DNA of 40,077 nucleotides from Actinomycetes bacterium (GTDB taxonomy: Bacteria; Actinomycetota; Actinomycetes; Prado026): positions 1 through 40,077 of the forward strand of contig DATCDE010000351.1 in assembly GCA_036510875.1 (NCBI GenBank). The letters run 5' to 3'. The translations under genes and the position numbers were made by a program. The first letter of the stretch is position 1. Every line of letters starts with the position of its first letter. Positions 16,649 through 26,741 of the stretch are shown in pieces. The notes under the pieces are model-generated. The model saw nothing but the letters and a program-made list of their open reading frames with translations, was not told the DNA's origin and made no database searches.

Positions 16649-17864
16649 GACAGCCGCCGCTCCAGGACCATGACAGTCACGGCGCCGCCGGCCGGCACCT
16701 CGGTGACGTCCTCGGGGACGATGACCAGGCAGTTGGCGTGCGCCAGGTCGTTGATCAGGTGCGACCCCTGCGCGGACATCGGCCGCACCACGTAGCGGCC
16801 GTCCTCCACCGACAGCTGCGCGCGGGCGAACTGCCGCTTGCCCGCCGGGGACTGCATCGCCGTGGCGCAGACCGCCCGCACCGTGGGCCGGTGCAGCGGC
16901 TCCACGCCGAGCATCTTGCGCAGCACCGGGCGCACGAACACCTCGAACGAGACGTAGGCGCTCACCGGGTTGCCGGGCAGGGTGAAGATCGGGGTGGAGT
17001 CCGGGCCGACGGTCCCGAACCCCTGGGGCATGCCCGGCTGCATGGCCACCTTGTCGAAGGTGACCGTGCCCAGCCGCTGCAGCACCTGCTTGACGACGTC
17101 GTAGGCACCGGCGCTGACCCCGCCCGTGGTGATCACCAGGTCGGCGCGGATCAGCTGGTCCTCGATCGCGTCGAGCAGCCCGCGCGGGTCGTCCCGCACC
17201 GTCCCCACCCGGTAGGCCACCGCGCCGGACTCCTTGGCGGCGGTCGCCAGCATGAAGCTGTTCGACTCGCTGATCTGGCCCGGCTGCAGCAGCTGGCCAG
17301 GGTCGACCAGCTCGGACCCGGTCGACAGGACCACGACCCGCGGCTTGGGCCGGCACACCACGCGGTCCCGCCCGACGGCGGCCAGCAGGCCGAGCTGCGC
17401 GGGCCCCAGCCGGGTTCCCGACGCGAGCACCATCTCCCCGGCTCGCACGTCGCCACCGGCAGGGCGCACGTACTCGCCGACGGCGGCCGGCTGGGTGATC
17501 GACACCTGGGCGACCCCGCCGTCGGTCCACTCCACCGGGACGACGGCGTCCGCACCCGGGGGCATCGGGGCCCCAGTCATGATCCGCATGGCGGTGCCGG
17601 GGCGCAGCGCCATGGCGGCCGCGTGCCCGGCCGGGATGTCCCCCAGCACCGGGATGCTCAGCGGCGCCTCGCCGCTGGCACCGGCGACGTCCGCGGCCAG
17701 CACCGCGTAGCCGTCCATCGAGGAGTTGTCGAACGGCGGCAGGTCCCAGGGGGCGACGACGTCCTCGGCCAGGATGCAGCCGTGCGCGTCCAGCAGCTGC
17801 AGGTCCAGCGAGCCCAGCGGGCGGACGACGTCCAGGCAGTCGGCCTGGTGCTGGTCGACGCTCT

Positions 17865-17868
<4 letters not shown>
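16645..17868 (-). CDS. moeA: molybdopterin molybdotransferase MoeA / gephyrin-like protein (Glp)
   Basis: 407 aa. MoeA inserts molybdate into adenylylated molybdopterin. Motifs: LPPFDNSSMDGYAV, GTAMRIMTGAPMPPGADAVV, VVLSTGSELVDPGQ, VITTGGVSAGAYDVV, QPGMPQGFG and FTLPGNPVSAYVSFEVFVRP, plus a C-terminal beta-barrel domain IV. GTG start overlaps the galU stop (GTGA). In corynebacteria the MoeA-like protein next to galU is Glp, a gephyrin-like partner of FtsZ and of the membrane receptor GLPR; the receptor-like gene lies 1.6 kb downstream here. Whether this copy is enzymatic, structural or both cannot be decided from sequence. Confidence 0.92.
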
Positions 17869-18761
<893 letters not shown>

Positions 18762-18801
18762 GGGGTGAACCCTAGACGCTGGTCCGCGGCATGATGGCCG
18801 G

Positions 18802-19389
18802 ATGGCGACGAGGTCGGAGCAGAAGGCGGCGCTGCGGGCCGGGCTGACCGCCCGGCGCCGCTCGCTAGGCGCGGACGAGCTGGCCGCGGCGGCTCTCGGG
18901 CTGGCCGACCAGGTCGACGCGCTGCCCGAGCTGGCGGCCGCCACCACGGTCACCCTGTACGCCTCGGTGGGTAGCGAGCCGCCGACGCAGGAGATCCGGC
19001 GCCGGCTGCGCTCCCGCGGCGTGCGGGTGCTGCTGCCGGTGGTCGCCGAGGAGCGCCGGCTGGACTGGTCGACAGACACCGGCGACGCCGACCTGGTGCC
19101 GGCCGCCATGGGGCTGCGGGAGCCGGACGGCGACCGGCTCGGGTTCGACGCGATCGGCTCGGCCGACCTGGTGCTCGCCCCGGCGCTGGCGATCGGACCG
19201 GCCGGGCAGCGGCTGGGCAAGGGGGCCGGCTACTACGACCGGGCGCTGGTGCTGCTGCGCCCCAGGACACCCGTGGTCGCCCTGGTCTTCGACCACGAGC
19301 TGGTGGACGACGTCCCGATGGAGCCGCACGACCACCCGGTCGACGCGGCGGTGACCCCGACCCGCACCGTCCGCCTCGGCCTGGGGTAG
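18802..19389 (+). CDS. 5-formyltetrahydrofolate cyclo-ligase
   Basis: 195 aa. Converts 5-formyl-THF to 5,10-methenyl-THF with ATP (folate recycling). Motifs: EQKAALRAGLTARRRSL, TVTLYASVGSEPPT, LVLAPALAIGPAGQRLGKGAGYYDRAL (GKGxGYYDR signature) and VALVFDHELVDDVPMEPHDHPVDAAVTP. CATGAT (18790-18795) stands 6 nt before ATG 18802, so the gene is likely leaderless. Divergent from galU as in mycobacteria. The acyltransferase gene begins 7 nt after its stop. Confidence 0.93.
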   Translation: MATRSEQKAALRAGLTARRRSLGADELAAAALGLADQVDALPELAAATTVTLYASVGSEPPTQEIRRRLRSRGVRVLLPVVAEERRLDWSTDTGDADLVPAAMGLREPDGDRLGFDAIGSADLVLAPALAIGPAGQRLGKGAGYYDRALVLLRPRTPVVALVFDHELVDDVPMEPHDHPVDAAVTPTRTVRLGLG

Positions 19390-19396
19390 GCGCGGC

Positions 19397-20545
19397 ATGT
19401 CCGGCGAGAAGCAGGACGTGCTGCGCCACCGGCGGCTGCGCGGTGTGGACGCCTTCCGGGGCGCGGTGCTGGCGTTCATGCTGTTCACCCCGCCGATCGG
19501 TGACGCCACCACCTACCCGTTGATGCGGCACGCGACCTGGGACGGGCTGACCTTCTCCGACCTGATCCTGCCCACCTTCCTGGTCACCAGCGGGGCCAGC
19601 CTGGCCCTGATGCTGCGCCCGCCGACCACCGCGGCGGTGCGGCTGCGGCTGGTCCGGCGGCTGCTCGCCTTGCTCGTGCTTGGTGCTGTCTACAACGCGA
19701 TCGGTGCCTCGTGGGCCGACCTGTCCCAGCTGCGGCTGACGGGCGTGCTGCAGCTGATCGGGCTGACCGGCGCGCTCGCGGCACTCGTCGTACTGCTCAG
19801 CCGGATCGGGTCGGACGACGACCGGCCGGTGGTCATCGCACTGATCGCCCTAGCCGCGGTGGCCGCGTACGGCGTCGGGCTGCTGCGACGTGCCGACGTC
19901 TGCCTCGGCGTGGACCAGTGCAGCTCGTACCACTCGTGGGACGTGAACCTGCTCGGCATCAGTCATGTGTACGGCGCCGGCCGGCTCAACTACGACCCCG
20001 AGGGACTGGCCGTGCTCGGGGCGGCCACCGGGCTGGTGCTGGTCGGCTACCTCGCCGGTCGGGCGCTTCGGCTGCGCCGGCCGCCGGCGGTCAGCACGGT
20101 CGCCCTCCTCGCCCTGGCCGGCGGGGTGCTGGCGGCGGCCAGCCTGCTCGCCGACGACGTCTGGGCGTACAACAAGCGGCTGCACACGCCGTCGTTCTCG
20201 CTCATCGCGGCCGGTACGGCGCTGACCGGGCTGGCGCTGGCCGTCGCGTTGCTCGACCTCGGCGGCCGGCCGGAGCGGGTGGCCCTCGACCGGGTCCGGG
20301 CGGTGCTCAGCTGGCCGTTCGTGGCGCTGGGCCGCAACGCCCTGGTCGTCTACTTCAGCGAGCACATCCTGCTCACGGTCGCGAGGGACACCCCGGTCGG
20401 CAACGGCACGCTGCAGGACTGGCTGCTGGCCCGCGCGCCGTTCGAGGGGGACACCCAGCTGCTCGGCTTCTCGCTGATGCTGCTGCTCACGGTCGCCGCC
20501 ATCACCGGGGTGATGCACGCCCTGCGGTGGCACATCGCCCTGTAG
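19397..20545 (+). CDS. HGSNAT-like integral-membrane acyltransferase
   Basis: 382 aa with about 10 hydrophobic helices. The N-terminus RLRGVDAFRGAVLAFMLFTP and FSDLILPTFLVTSGASLALM match bacterial relatives of heparan-alpha-glucosaminide N-acetyltransferase (DUF1624/DUF5009), which move acyl groups across the membrane. The central loop with Cys pair and SYHSWDVNLLGISHVYG and the C-terminal LGRNALVVYFSEHIL are also family-like. The acceptor is unknown; a cell-wall sugar is plausible. It follows the 5-FCL gene by 7 nt and is probably co-transcribed. It converges on the broken acylase gene, stops 14 nt apart. Confidence 0.8.
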   Translation: MSGEKQDVLRHRRLRGVDAFRGAVLAFMLFTPPIGDATTYPLMRHATWDGLTFSDLILPTFLVTSGASLALMLRPPTTAAVRLRLVRRLLALLVLGAVYNAIGASWADLSQLRLTGVLQLIGLTGALAALVVLLSRIGSDDDRPVVIALIALAAVAAYGVGLLRRADVCLGVDQCSSYHSWDVNLLGISHVYGAGRLNYDPEGLAVLGAATGLVLVGYLAGRALRLRRPPAVSTVALLALAGGVLAAASLLADDVWAYNKRLHTPSFSLIAAGTALTGLALAVALLDLGGRPERVALDRVRAVLSWPFVALGRNALVVYFSEHILLTVARDTPVGNGTLQDWLLARAPFEGDTQLLGFSLMLLLTVAAITGVMHALRWHIAL

Positions 20546-20559
20546 CGCGATGGAGCCCG

Positions 20560-23164
20560 TCAGGACGACGGCTGCAGCACCAGCGTGTCCTTCTTCGCCA
20601 CTTCCACCGCCGTCCGGCTGAACGGGAACGGCGTGCTCTGACGCGAAGATTCGCGGTGCGCTGTACAAATTGCATAAGAAACACGGCGAGCGCCGTGAAT
20701 CTTCGCGCACCACGGTGCGCCGGAGGCGCCGCGTTGCTGACCTGTGCGCCACAGCTCGGCCTGGTCCCAGTAGTGCGGGTTGAACGCGTGCCCGGACGCA
20801 CCCGTCAGGTTGACCCAGCGGGAGCGGTCCAGGTCGGCCAGGTCGACGACCATCCGCATCGAGGGCACCCAGTCGACCTGGTAGCCCTCGTACGGCGTCC
20901 AGCCGGTGGCGTCCACGATCGAGGAGCCGCCGCCCACCTTGAGCGGACCTCGGTTGAACAGCCACTCGACCGGTCCGATGCCGGAGGTCCCGAACGACTG
21001 GTTGGTCAGCTCGAGCGTGTGCCGGGTGCCCCACTGCCAGCGCGAGGGATCGCTGCCCAGCCGCGCTCCCAGATCGGCGGCCGCGGCATCCATGGCGGCG
21101 CGGACGGCGTCGTCGCGGGTCTCCCGCTGCGGGGTGCGGACGTCGTCCCACCATGGGTCGTTCGGGCTGTACCACAGGGTGCGGACCACCTCGAACCAGC
21201 GGTCCTCGCCGTCGGCGCGGGCGTTGGCCGGCACCTCGTCGTTGAACATCCGGTCCAGCAGCTGCTTCCAGACCGCTTGTAGTAGCCGGCAGCGGTCGAC
21301 GACTCGGGCGAGGTGTAGTCCCAGCCCCGCAGTCCGGCCTGCGCTTTGGCCGCGAGGTCGGACAGCCCGGTCACCTGCAGCAGCTTCGGGGTCAGGAACG
21401 CGGCCATCTCGCTGCGGTTGTCCATCTGGATGCGACCCATCGAGGCGACGTCCAGCGGCCGGGTCGCGCCCTTGAGCGGGTCGACGATGCGCTGGCTGCG
21501 GGCGCCGTAGGACCAGTCGTCGGTGAGCAGGTAGGGGTAGGTGCGGGTGTCGACCACTGCGTTGTTGGCGGTCACGATGTAGCCGTCCGGCGGGTTCTCC
21601 ACGCTGGGCAGCGCGGCGAACGGGATGTACCCGGTCCAGTCGTAGCGGCTGTCCCAGCCGGGCGCCGGCCACCGCCCGTCACCAGCGCCGCGGACCGGGA
21701 TCTTGCCGGGTGACTGGTAGCCGATGTTGCCGTCGACGTCGGCGTAGACCAGGTTCTGCGCCGGCACCGCGAACAGCTGGGCTGCCGCCCGGAAGTCGGT
21801 CCAGCTCTGCGCGCCGTCTAGGGCCAGCAGCGCGTCAGCGGTACGGCCCGGGTCCAGCGCCGTCCAGCGCAGCGCCACCCCGACGTCGCTGTGCCCCCTG
21901 GCCTCCGGGGCGGCCGTGCCGGCGTCCTTGATGTCGGTGCTGGCGTCGGAGATCAGCGGACCGTTGTTGGTGGAGCGGATGGTGATGGTCACCGGGGAGC
22001 TGCCGGCCACCTTGACCTGCTCGGTGCGCACGATGAGGGGGCGCGGCGTGCCGTCTACGAGGTACTGGTTGCCCTGGAGCTGCTCGAGGTAGAGGTCACT
22101 GACGTCCGGGCCGAGGTTGGTGAACCCCCAGGCGATCCGGTTGTTGTGTCCGATGATCACCCCGGGCACGCCGGAGAACGTGTAGCCGGCGACGTTGAAC
22201 GGACAGGACGACGACAGCACCCGGCAGTGCAGCCCCATCTGGTACCACAGCGACGGCATCATCGGTGCCAGGTGCGGGTCGTTGGCCAGGATCGGCTTGC
22301 CGGTCGTCGTCCGGCTGCCGGACACGACCCACGAGTTCGAGCCGATGCCACCGCCGGTGCCGAGCAGGGTCGGCAGCGAGCTGACCGACGCCTGGACCCG
22401 CTCCAGCGCCGCGGTGAACGCCGGGCGGGCTGCCGCCGGCACCGGCTCGGTCACCGCCGCGTTCTGCTCGAAGACTCCGTTGACCACGGCGCCCTGGATG
22501 ACGATCGGCTGGTGCCGGTCGAACGGGTAGCCTGGGTACAGCTGCTCGGTGCGGGTGACGCCGACCCGGGCCGCGGTGATCGACCGCGCGATCTCGTCCT
22601 CCATGTTGCCACGCAGGTCCCAGGCCATCGCCTTGAGCCAGGCGATGGAGTCCACCGGCGTCCACGGCTCGATCGTGTAGCCGCTGTTCTGCAGCCCAGG
22701 ACGACGTACTCCAGGCTGATCTCGCTCTTGGAGTGCGTGGACAGGTAGGCGTTGACGCCCTTGGTGTAGGCGTCCAGCGCAGCCCGGGTGCGCGGGTCGA
22801 GCAACGGCAGCTGCTGCTCGGCGACCCGCCGCCAGCCGAGGGTGCGGACGAACGTGTCGGTCTCGACCTGGTCCTTGCCGAACAGCTCGGCCAGCCGTCC
22901 GGCGGTGATGTGCCGGCGGAAGTCCATCTCCCAGAACCGGTCCTGCGCCTGGACGTAGCCCTGCGCGTAGAACAGGTCGGCGGAGGTGTCCGCGCTGACC
23001 TGTGGCACCCCGTATGAGTCGCGGATGACCTCGACGCTGTGACTCAGCCCCGGCGCGGTGATCGTCCCCGAGGTCTGCGGGAACGACCGCCGGGTGATCC
23101 ACATCGCACCGATCGTCCCGATGATGACCAGCAGCGCCACGAAGCCGGCCAGGAAGGCCAGCAC
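20560..23164 (-). pseudogene. penicillin acylase family protein, broken by two frameshifts and an insertion
   Basis: Ntn-hydrolase of the penicillin amidase (S45) family, read in three frames. Part 1 (from GTG 23164, start uncertain): membrane anchor VLAFLAGFVALLVIIGTIGA, then GLSHSVEVIRDSYGVPQV and AQGYVQAQDRFWEMDF. A missing C near 22695 shifts the frame between YVVLG and LQNSGYTIEPW. Part 2 holds the autocleavage site GGGIGSNSWVVSG with nucleophile Ser, and ILANDPHLAPMMPS. A missing G near 21277 shifts again at AAGYYK/AVWKQLLDRMF. Part 3 ends NPHYWDQAELWRTGQ, a 33-residue repeat-encoded insert, then STPFPFSRTAVEVAKKDTL. Without the frameshifts length would be normal. Either a decaying gene or sequencing errors. 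Confidence 0.85.
20637..20744 (-). repeat. 108-bp palindromic element, copy 1, inserted in the acylase gene
   Basis: Identical at 107 of 108 positions to 30506-30613 in the opposite orientation. CTGAC occurs at 20638-20642 and again at 20737-20741, 99 bp apart, so a 99-bp (33-codon) insertion keeps the acylase frame: ...RTGQ then QRGASGAPWCAKIHGARR... then STPFPF. Internal inverted repeats include CGCGAAGATTC/GAATCTTCGCG, GCGCACC/GGTGCGC and ACGGCG/CGCCGT. The core is AT-richer (TATGCAATTTGTACA) than its surroundings. No transposase is present. All three frames of this strand are free of stops. Confidence 0.85.
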
Positions 23165-23243
23165 GGTCGGCGAACGACGACGTCCCGCACGACGACCCAG
23201 GGGGCGACCGTAGCGCCGCGCCCCGTCGCCGAGCGGGGCAACC

Positions 23244-23606
23244 TCACAGGTGGGTGCCGAGGACGTACCCGAGCGTCGCGACGGCCAGTCCCGCGACCAC
23301 CGTGAGGCCCACGTTCACCGCCGCGGTCAGCCGGGAACCGGCGGCGGCGAGCCGGTCGGTCTCGTAGCCGAAGGTCGAGAACGTCGTGAGGGCCCCGCAG
23401 AACCCCACCCCGGCGAGCAGGGTGAGGTCACGCACGGCCAGCCCCGCGACCACTCCGAGCACGAAGGAGCCGAGCACGTTGACCGTGAAGGTCCCCCACG
23501 GGAAGGTCGCATCGGTGCGGCCTTGCACCGCGCGGTCGGTCAGATAGCGCAGCGGCGCGCCCACGGCGGCGCCGGCGCTGACCAGCAGGACGTCGGGCAG
23601 GCTCAC
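23244..23606 (-). CDS. crcB: fluoride channel CrcB/Fluc, subunit 1
   Basis: 120 aa, four transmembrane helices. Fluc channels export fluoride as dual-topology dimers. Motifs: [28 protein letters not shown] (conserved GTxxxNxxGSFxLG) and [16 protein letters not shown] (phenylalanine box FSTF). The GTG start overlaps the DUF190 stop (GTGA). Two crcB genes side by side usually form an antiparallel heterodimer. Last gene of the minus operon; it faces the 5' end of the acylase pseudogene. Confidence 0.93.
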   Translation of the reverse strand: MSLPDVLLVSAGAAVGAPLRYLTDRAVQGRTDATFPWGTFTVNVLGSFVLGVVAGLAVRDLTLLAGVGFCGALTTFSTFGYETDRLAAAGSRLTAAVNVGLTVVAGLAVATLGYVLGTHL

Positions 23607-23929
23607 ACGTACCGCACGACCTCGACCGGCTCGACGATCGCGAGCCCCCCGGTGAGCAGCTCCTCCAGCTCGGGCAGGAAGGCCCGGACCTTCTCCTCGG
23701 CGTCCACGATGACGACGGTCACCGGCAGGTCCTCGGACAGGCTGAGGATGCGGGTGGTGTGGATGTGGTTGGCGCGCCCGTACCCCTCGATCCCCCGGAA
23801 CACCGACGTGCCGGCCATCCCGGCCGAGTGTGCCCGGTGCACGATCTCGGTGTAGACGGGCTTGTGGTGCCACTGGTCGGACTCGCCCAGCACCACGGTC
23901 AGCCGCAGCGCGGGACCGGCGATCTCCAT
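23603..23929 (-). CDS. DUF190 family protein in the fluoride operon
   Basis: 108 aa ferredoxin-fold, PII-like domain. Motifs: [62 protein letters not shown] and [11 protein letters not shown]190 genes often accompany crcB; a ligand-sensing or regulatory role is assumed but unproven. ATG follows AAGGAGG at about 6 nt and overlaps the upstream crcB stop by one base (TGATG); its own end overlaps the next crcB. Confidence 0.9.
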   Translation of the reverse strand: MEIAGPALRLTVVLGESDQWHHKPVYTEIVHRAHSAGMAGTSVFRGIEGYGRANHIHTTRILSLSEDLPVTVVIVDAEEKVRAFLPELEELLTGGLAIVEPVEVVRYV

Positions 23930-24330
23930 CAGGCCCTCCTTCGGGGGACGGCGGCCGCGGCGAGCACCCGGCCGAGCCGGACCGCGAGCAGCCCGGCGAG
24001 CACGCTGCCGACCATGTAGAGCGCGGCCGTGCCGACGGCGCCGTCCCGCAGCAGGCCAGTGGTCTCGACCGAGAACGTCGAGAACGTCGTGAACCCGCCG
24101 AGGACGCCGACGCCGAGGAACGGCCGCACGTACCGGCCGACGATCCAGACCTCCACGACGAACCACATGAGGACGCCGAGCAGCAGGCACCCCATGACGT
24201 TCTCGACGAAGGTGGCCCACGGGTAGGCGCTGCCGCGGTGGGGCAGCGCGGAGGCGATCCCCCACCGGGTCAGCGACCCCACGACGCCCCCGGCCGCGAT
24301 CACGGCGAGGACGTCGAGGTCTCGGGCCAC
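23929..24330 (-). CDS. crcB: fluoride channel CrcB/Fluc, subunit 2
   Basis: 133 aa, four hydrophobic helices. Motifs: [40 protein letters not shown] (the usual N of NxxGCxxLG retained) and [23 protein letters not shown] start, first gene of crcB-DUF190-crcB, all overlapping by 1-4 nt. The promoter must lie in the 86 bp shared with the divergent ruc gene; no fluoride riboswitch was recognised there. A basic C-terminus [16 protein letters not shown] follows the last helix. Confidence 0.92.
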   Translation of the reverse strand: MARDLDVLAVIAAGGVVGSLTRWGIASALPHRGSAYPWATFVENVMGCLLLGVLMWFVVEVWIVGRYVRPFLGVGVLGGFTTFSTFSVETTGLLRDGAVGTAALYMVGSVLAGLLAVRLGRVLAAAAVPRRRA

Positions 24331-24360
24331 GAGCGGAGCCTACGTCCCCGGATCGTCGGC

Positions 24361-24392
24361 TAGGATTAGCACTCGACGCACCTGAGTGCCAA
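24361..24392 (+). promoter_or_regulatory. CIRCE operator (HrcA site) with -10 box before ruc
   Basis: TTAGCACTC (24366-24374), 9-nt spacer, GAGTGCCAA (24384-24392): one mismatch from the CIRCE consensus TTAGCACTC-N9-GAGTGCTAA. TAGGAT at 24361-24366 is a good -10 for the plus strand, so HrcA would sit on the transcription start. This predicts heat-shock induction of the downstream zinc-ribbon gene. Confidence 0.88.
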
Positions 24393-24416
24393 CCAGTCGA
24401 CCAGCCGGAGCCTGCC

Positions 24417-24716
24417 GTGCCCACGTACCAGTACCGCTGCACCGCGTGCGGCGAGCCGCTCGAGGCCGTGCAGTCCTTCGACGACGACCCGCTCACCGAG
24501 TGCCCCAGCTGCGGCGGACCACTGCGCAAGCTGTTCTCCAGCGTCGGGGTGGTGTTCAAGGGGTCCGGTTTCTACCGCACCGACAGCCGCAGCTCCGCCG
24601 AGGGCAAGACCGCCGCCGAAGCCGCCAAGCCCGCTTCGAAGGAGGTCGCCAAGCCAGCGACCAAGGAGGTCGCGACGACCCCGTCGTCGTCCACACCGTC
24701 CGCACCGGCGTCCTGA
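24417..24716 (+). CDS. ruc: FmdB/Ruc-type zinc-ribbon chaperone
   Basis: 99 aa. N-terminal zinc ribbon [20 protein letters not shown]...[13 protein letters not shown] with two CxxC pairs, then [14 protein letters not shown], then a low-complexity Ala/Lys/Ser tail predicted disordered. This is the architecture of mycobacterial Rv0991c, reported as the redox-regulated unstructured chaperone Ruc, whose disordered tail protects unfolding proteins after oxidation of the cysteines. The CIRCE box 25 nt upstream matches known HrcA control of that gene. GTG start; the leader is about 44 nt. Substrate and redox behaviour here are inferred from family. Confidence 0.85.
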   Translation: MPTYQYRCTACGEPLEAVQSFDDDPLTECPSCGGPLRKLFSSVGVVFKGSGFYRTDSRSSAEGKTAAEAAKPASKEVAKPATKEVATTPSSSTPSAPAS

Positions 24717-24777
24717 CCCGACGGGCGGCTGTGGACATCGCCACCGCCGAGCCCGGGAGCGCCGCTAACCTCGCCGC

Positions 24778-25605
24778 ATGAGCGACCAGGCCACCGGCTA
24801 CGACGGCCCCACCGCCGAGATCGGCGTGATCGGCGGGTCCGGGCTCTACGCGCTGCTCGACCGCCTCGACGAGGTCTCCGTCGACACCCCGTACGGCCCG
24901 CCCAGCGACCGGCTGATGATCGGCGAGGTCGGCGACCGGCGGGTCGCCTTCCTGCCCCGGCACGGCCGCGACCACCGGCTTCCGCCGCACAAGATCAACT
25001 ACCGGGCCAACCTGTGGGCGCTGCGGACGGTCGGCGTCCGGCAGGTCCTGGGCCCGTCCGCGGTGGGCGGGCTGCGGCCCGAGCTCGGCCCGGGCACGCT
25101 GGTGGTCCCGGACCAGTTCGTGGACCGGACGGCTGGTCGGGAGCAGACCTTCTACGACGAGGGCGCGGTGCACGTCTCGGTCGCCGACCCGTACTGCGTG
25201 AACGGCCGCGCGGTCGCGCTCGCCGCGGCCCGGCAGGCCGGCTGGCTGCCGGTCGACGGCGGCACCCTCGTCGTCGTCCAGGGGCCCCGGTTCTCCACCC
25301 GGGCCGAGTCGTGGTGGTTCAGCGGCAATGGTTGGTCGGTCGTCGGCATGACCGGCCACCCCGAGGCGACCCTCGCCCGCGAGCTGGCGCTGTGCTACAC
25401 CTCGATCGCCGTCGTCACGGACCTCGACGCCGGGGTCGAGCAGGGGCAAGGGGTCAGCCACACCGAGGTGCTGGAGGCGTTCGCCCGCAACGTGGAGCGG
25501 GTGCGCGACCTGCTGCTGGCCATGGTCCCGGCGCTTCCCGTGCAGCGCGACTGCGCCTGCGCCACCGCCCTCGACGGCATCCGGCTGCCCTTCGAGCTGC
25601 CATGA
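24778..25605 (+). CDS. S-methyl-5'-thioadenosine phosphorylase-like nucleoside phosphorylase
   Basis: 275 aa, PNP/MTAP family. Cleaves methylthioadenosine (or a related 6-oxopurine nucleoside) with phosphate in methionine salvage. Motifs: IGVIGGSGLYALLD (phosphate loop), FLPRHGRDHRLPPHKINYRAN, QGPRFSTRAES, and VVGMTGHPEATLARELALCYTSIAVVTDLDAG. The MTGHPE in place of MTxxPE and the CACA tail resemble actinobacterial members. TAACCT (24766-24771) lies 6 nt before ATG, so it is probably leaderless. The stop overlaps the next start (ATGA). Confidence 0.88.
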   Translation: MSDQATGYDGPTAEIGVIGGSGLYALLDRLDEVSVDTPYGPPSDRLMIGEVGDRRVAFLPRHGRDHRLPPHKINYRANLWALRTVGVRQVLGPSAVGGLRPELGPGTLVVPDQFVDRTAGREQTFYDEGAVHVSVADPYCVNGRAVALAAARQAGWLPVDGGTLVVVQGPRFSTRAESWWFSGNGWSVVGMTGHPEATLARELALCYTSIAVVTDLDAGVEQGQGVSHTEVLEAFARNVERVRDLLLAMVPALPVQRDCACATALDGIRLPFELP

Positions 25606-26258
25606 GCCCCGGCGGCCGGCGCACGGTGGCCGCGTCGCTGCGCCGGGCTGTGGCCCGGCACCGAAGGCTGCTCGCGGCCGGGCTGGCCGCCGGGTCGGTG
25701 GCCGCCGCGCTGTCGGTGCTGGCACCCGCCCCGGCCCCGACCGCCGACGTCGTCGTGGCGGCCCGCGATCTCGGCCCGGGGGCGGCGCTGACTACCGAGG
25801 ATCTGCTGGTGCAGGCCCTTCCGGAGGCGGCCGAGCCGGCTGCGCTCGTCGGCGCCGCAGCGGCCGGCGCGGTGCGCAGGGGCGAGCCGCTCACCGACGT
25901 CCGGCTGGTCGGGGCGGGGCTGCTCGGCGATGCTGCCGGCCTGGTCGCCGCGCCGGTACGGCTGGCCGACGACGGCGTCTCGGCACTGCTCCGCGCGGGG
26001 GACGTCGTCGACGTGCTCGCGGCGAGCGCCCCGGATCCGGTCGGTCAGGCCATGACCGAACCGACCGGCCCAGCGCCCGTGCGACCGGTGCTGTCCCGGG
26101 TCGTGGCCGCGGCCGCCCGGGTGCTCGCGGTCCCGTCCACGCGGGGCGTCGGCGAGGGCACCCTCGTGCTGCTCGCGGTAGCCCCGCGGGCGGCCAACGA
26201 CCTCGCAGCAGCCGCCGTCAGCGCCCGGCTGTCCGTCGTGCTCATCCCCCGGCGGTGA
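25602..26258 (+). CDS. SAF-domain protein, CpaB/RcpC-like
   Basis: 218 aa. One N-terminal transmembrane segment (LLAAGLAAGSVAAALSVLAP), a SAF domain (ADVVVAARDLGPGAALTTED..., with GEPLTDVRLVG) and a second region with LRAGDVVDVLAA typical of CpaB/RcpC, a periplasmic component of Flp/Tad pilus assembly. No other pilus genes are nearby; in many actinobacteria this gene is solitary. ATG overlaps the phosphorylase stop. Role in pilus assembly therefore uncertain. Confidence 0.75.
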   Translation: MSPGGRRTVAASLRRAVARHRRLLAAGLAAGSVAAALSVLAPAPAPTADVVVAARDLGPGAALTTEDLLVQALPEAAEPAALVGAAAAGAVRRGEPLTDVRLVGAGLLGDAAGLVAAPVRLADDGVSALLRAGDVVDVLAASAPDPVGQAMTEPTGPAPVRPVLSRVVAAAARVLAVPSTRGVGEGTLVLLAVAPRAANDLAAAAVSARLSVVLIPRR

Positions 26259-26316
26259 CCACGCCGATGCACTAGCGTCGATGACCGAAGGGCGGCCGCC
26301 GCCCAAGGAGGTTCAG

Positions 26317-26721
26317 ATGATCAAGGGGTTTCGCGAGTTCATCATGCGCGGCAACGTCATCGACCTCGCCGTCGCCTTCGTCATCGGCGTTGCGTTCGCT
26401 GCCGTCGTCAAGGCGCTGCTCGACGGTCTGATCAACCCGCTCGTCGCGGCCATCTTCGGCAAGCCGAACCTGGACTCGGTGGGCACGTTCACGATCAACG
26501 GCGCCGACTTCAGCATCGGGCTGGTCCTGACCGCACTGATCAACTTCTTGATCATCGCGGTCGTGATCTACTTCATCGTCGTGGTCCCGATGAACGCGTT
26601 GGCGGCACGCCGGGCGGCGAAGGAGGAGCCGACCCCGGACGTCAAGTCCGAGGTCGACCTGCTGCAGGAGATCGCCGACGAGCTGCGCGCCCAGCGTGGC
26701 AGCAGCGGCCCGACCGGCTGA
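26317..26721 (+). CDS. mscL: large-conductance mechanosensitive channel MscL
   Basis: 134 aa, two transmembrane helices. Opens under membrane tension during osmotic downshock. N-terminal MIKGFREFIMRGNVIDLAVAF is diagnostic (KEF-x-RGN-x-x-DLAV), followed by VIGVAFAAVVKALLDGLINP, a periplasmic loop with TINGADFSIG, second helix FLIIAVVIYFIVVVPMNAL and the cytoplasmic helix bundle KSEVDLLQEIADEL. ATG 26317 follows AAGGAGG (26305-26311); an upstream in-frame ATG lacks that site. Confidence 0.96.
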   Translation: MIKGFREFIMRGNVIDLAVAFVIGVAFAAVVKALLDGLINPLVAAIFGKPNLDSVGTFTINGADFSIGLVLTALINFLIIAVVIYFIVVVPMNALAARRAAKEEPTPDVKSEVDLLQEIADELRAQRGSSGPTG

Positions 26722-26741
26722 ACCCCCTGATAGCCGGACGG

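Noticed and set aside
20550-20575. Third copy of the REP-like element suggested by GTCAGGACGACGG
   Set aside because: The match is the SS-stop end of the acylase gene; no second arm is present.
24331-24416. Fluoride riboswitch before the crcB operon
   Set aside because: The 86-bp spacer is explained by the CIRCE box and promoters; the crcB core motif GGNGAUGG...CUGAUG was not seen.
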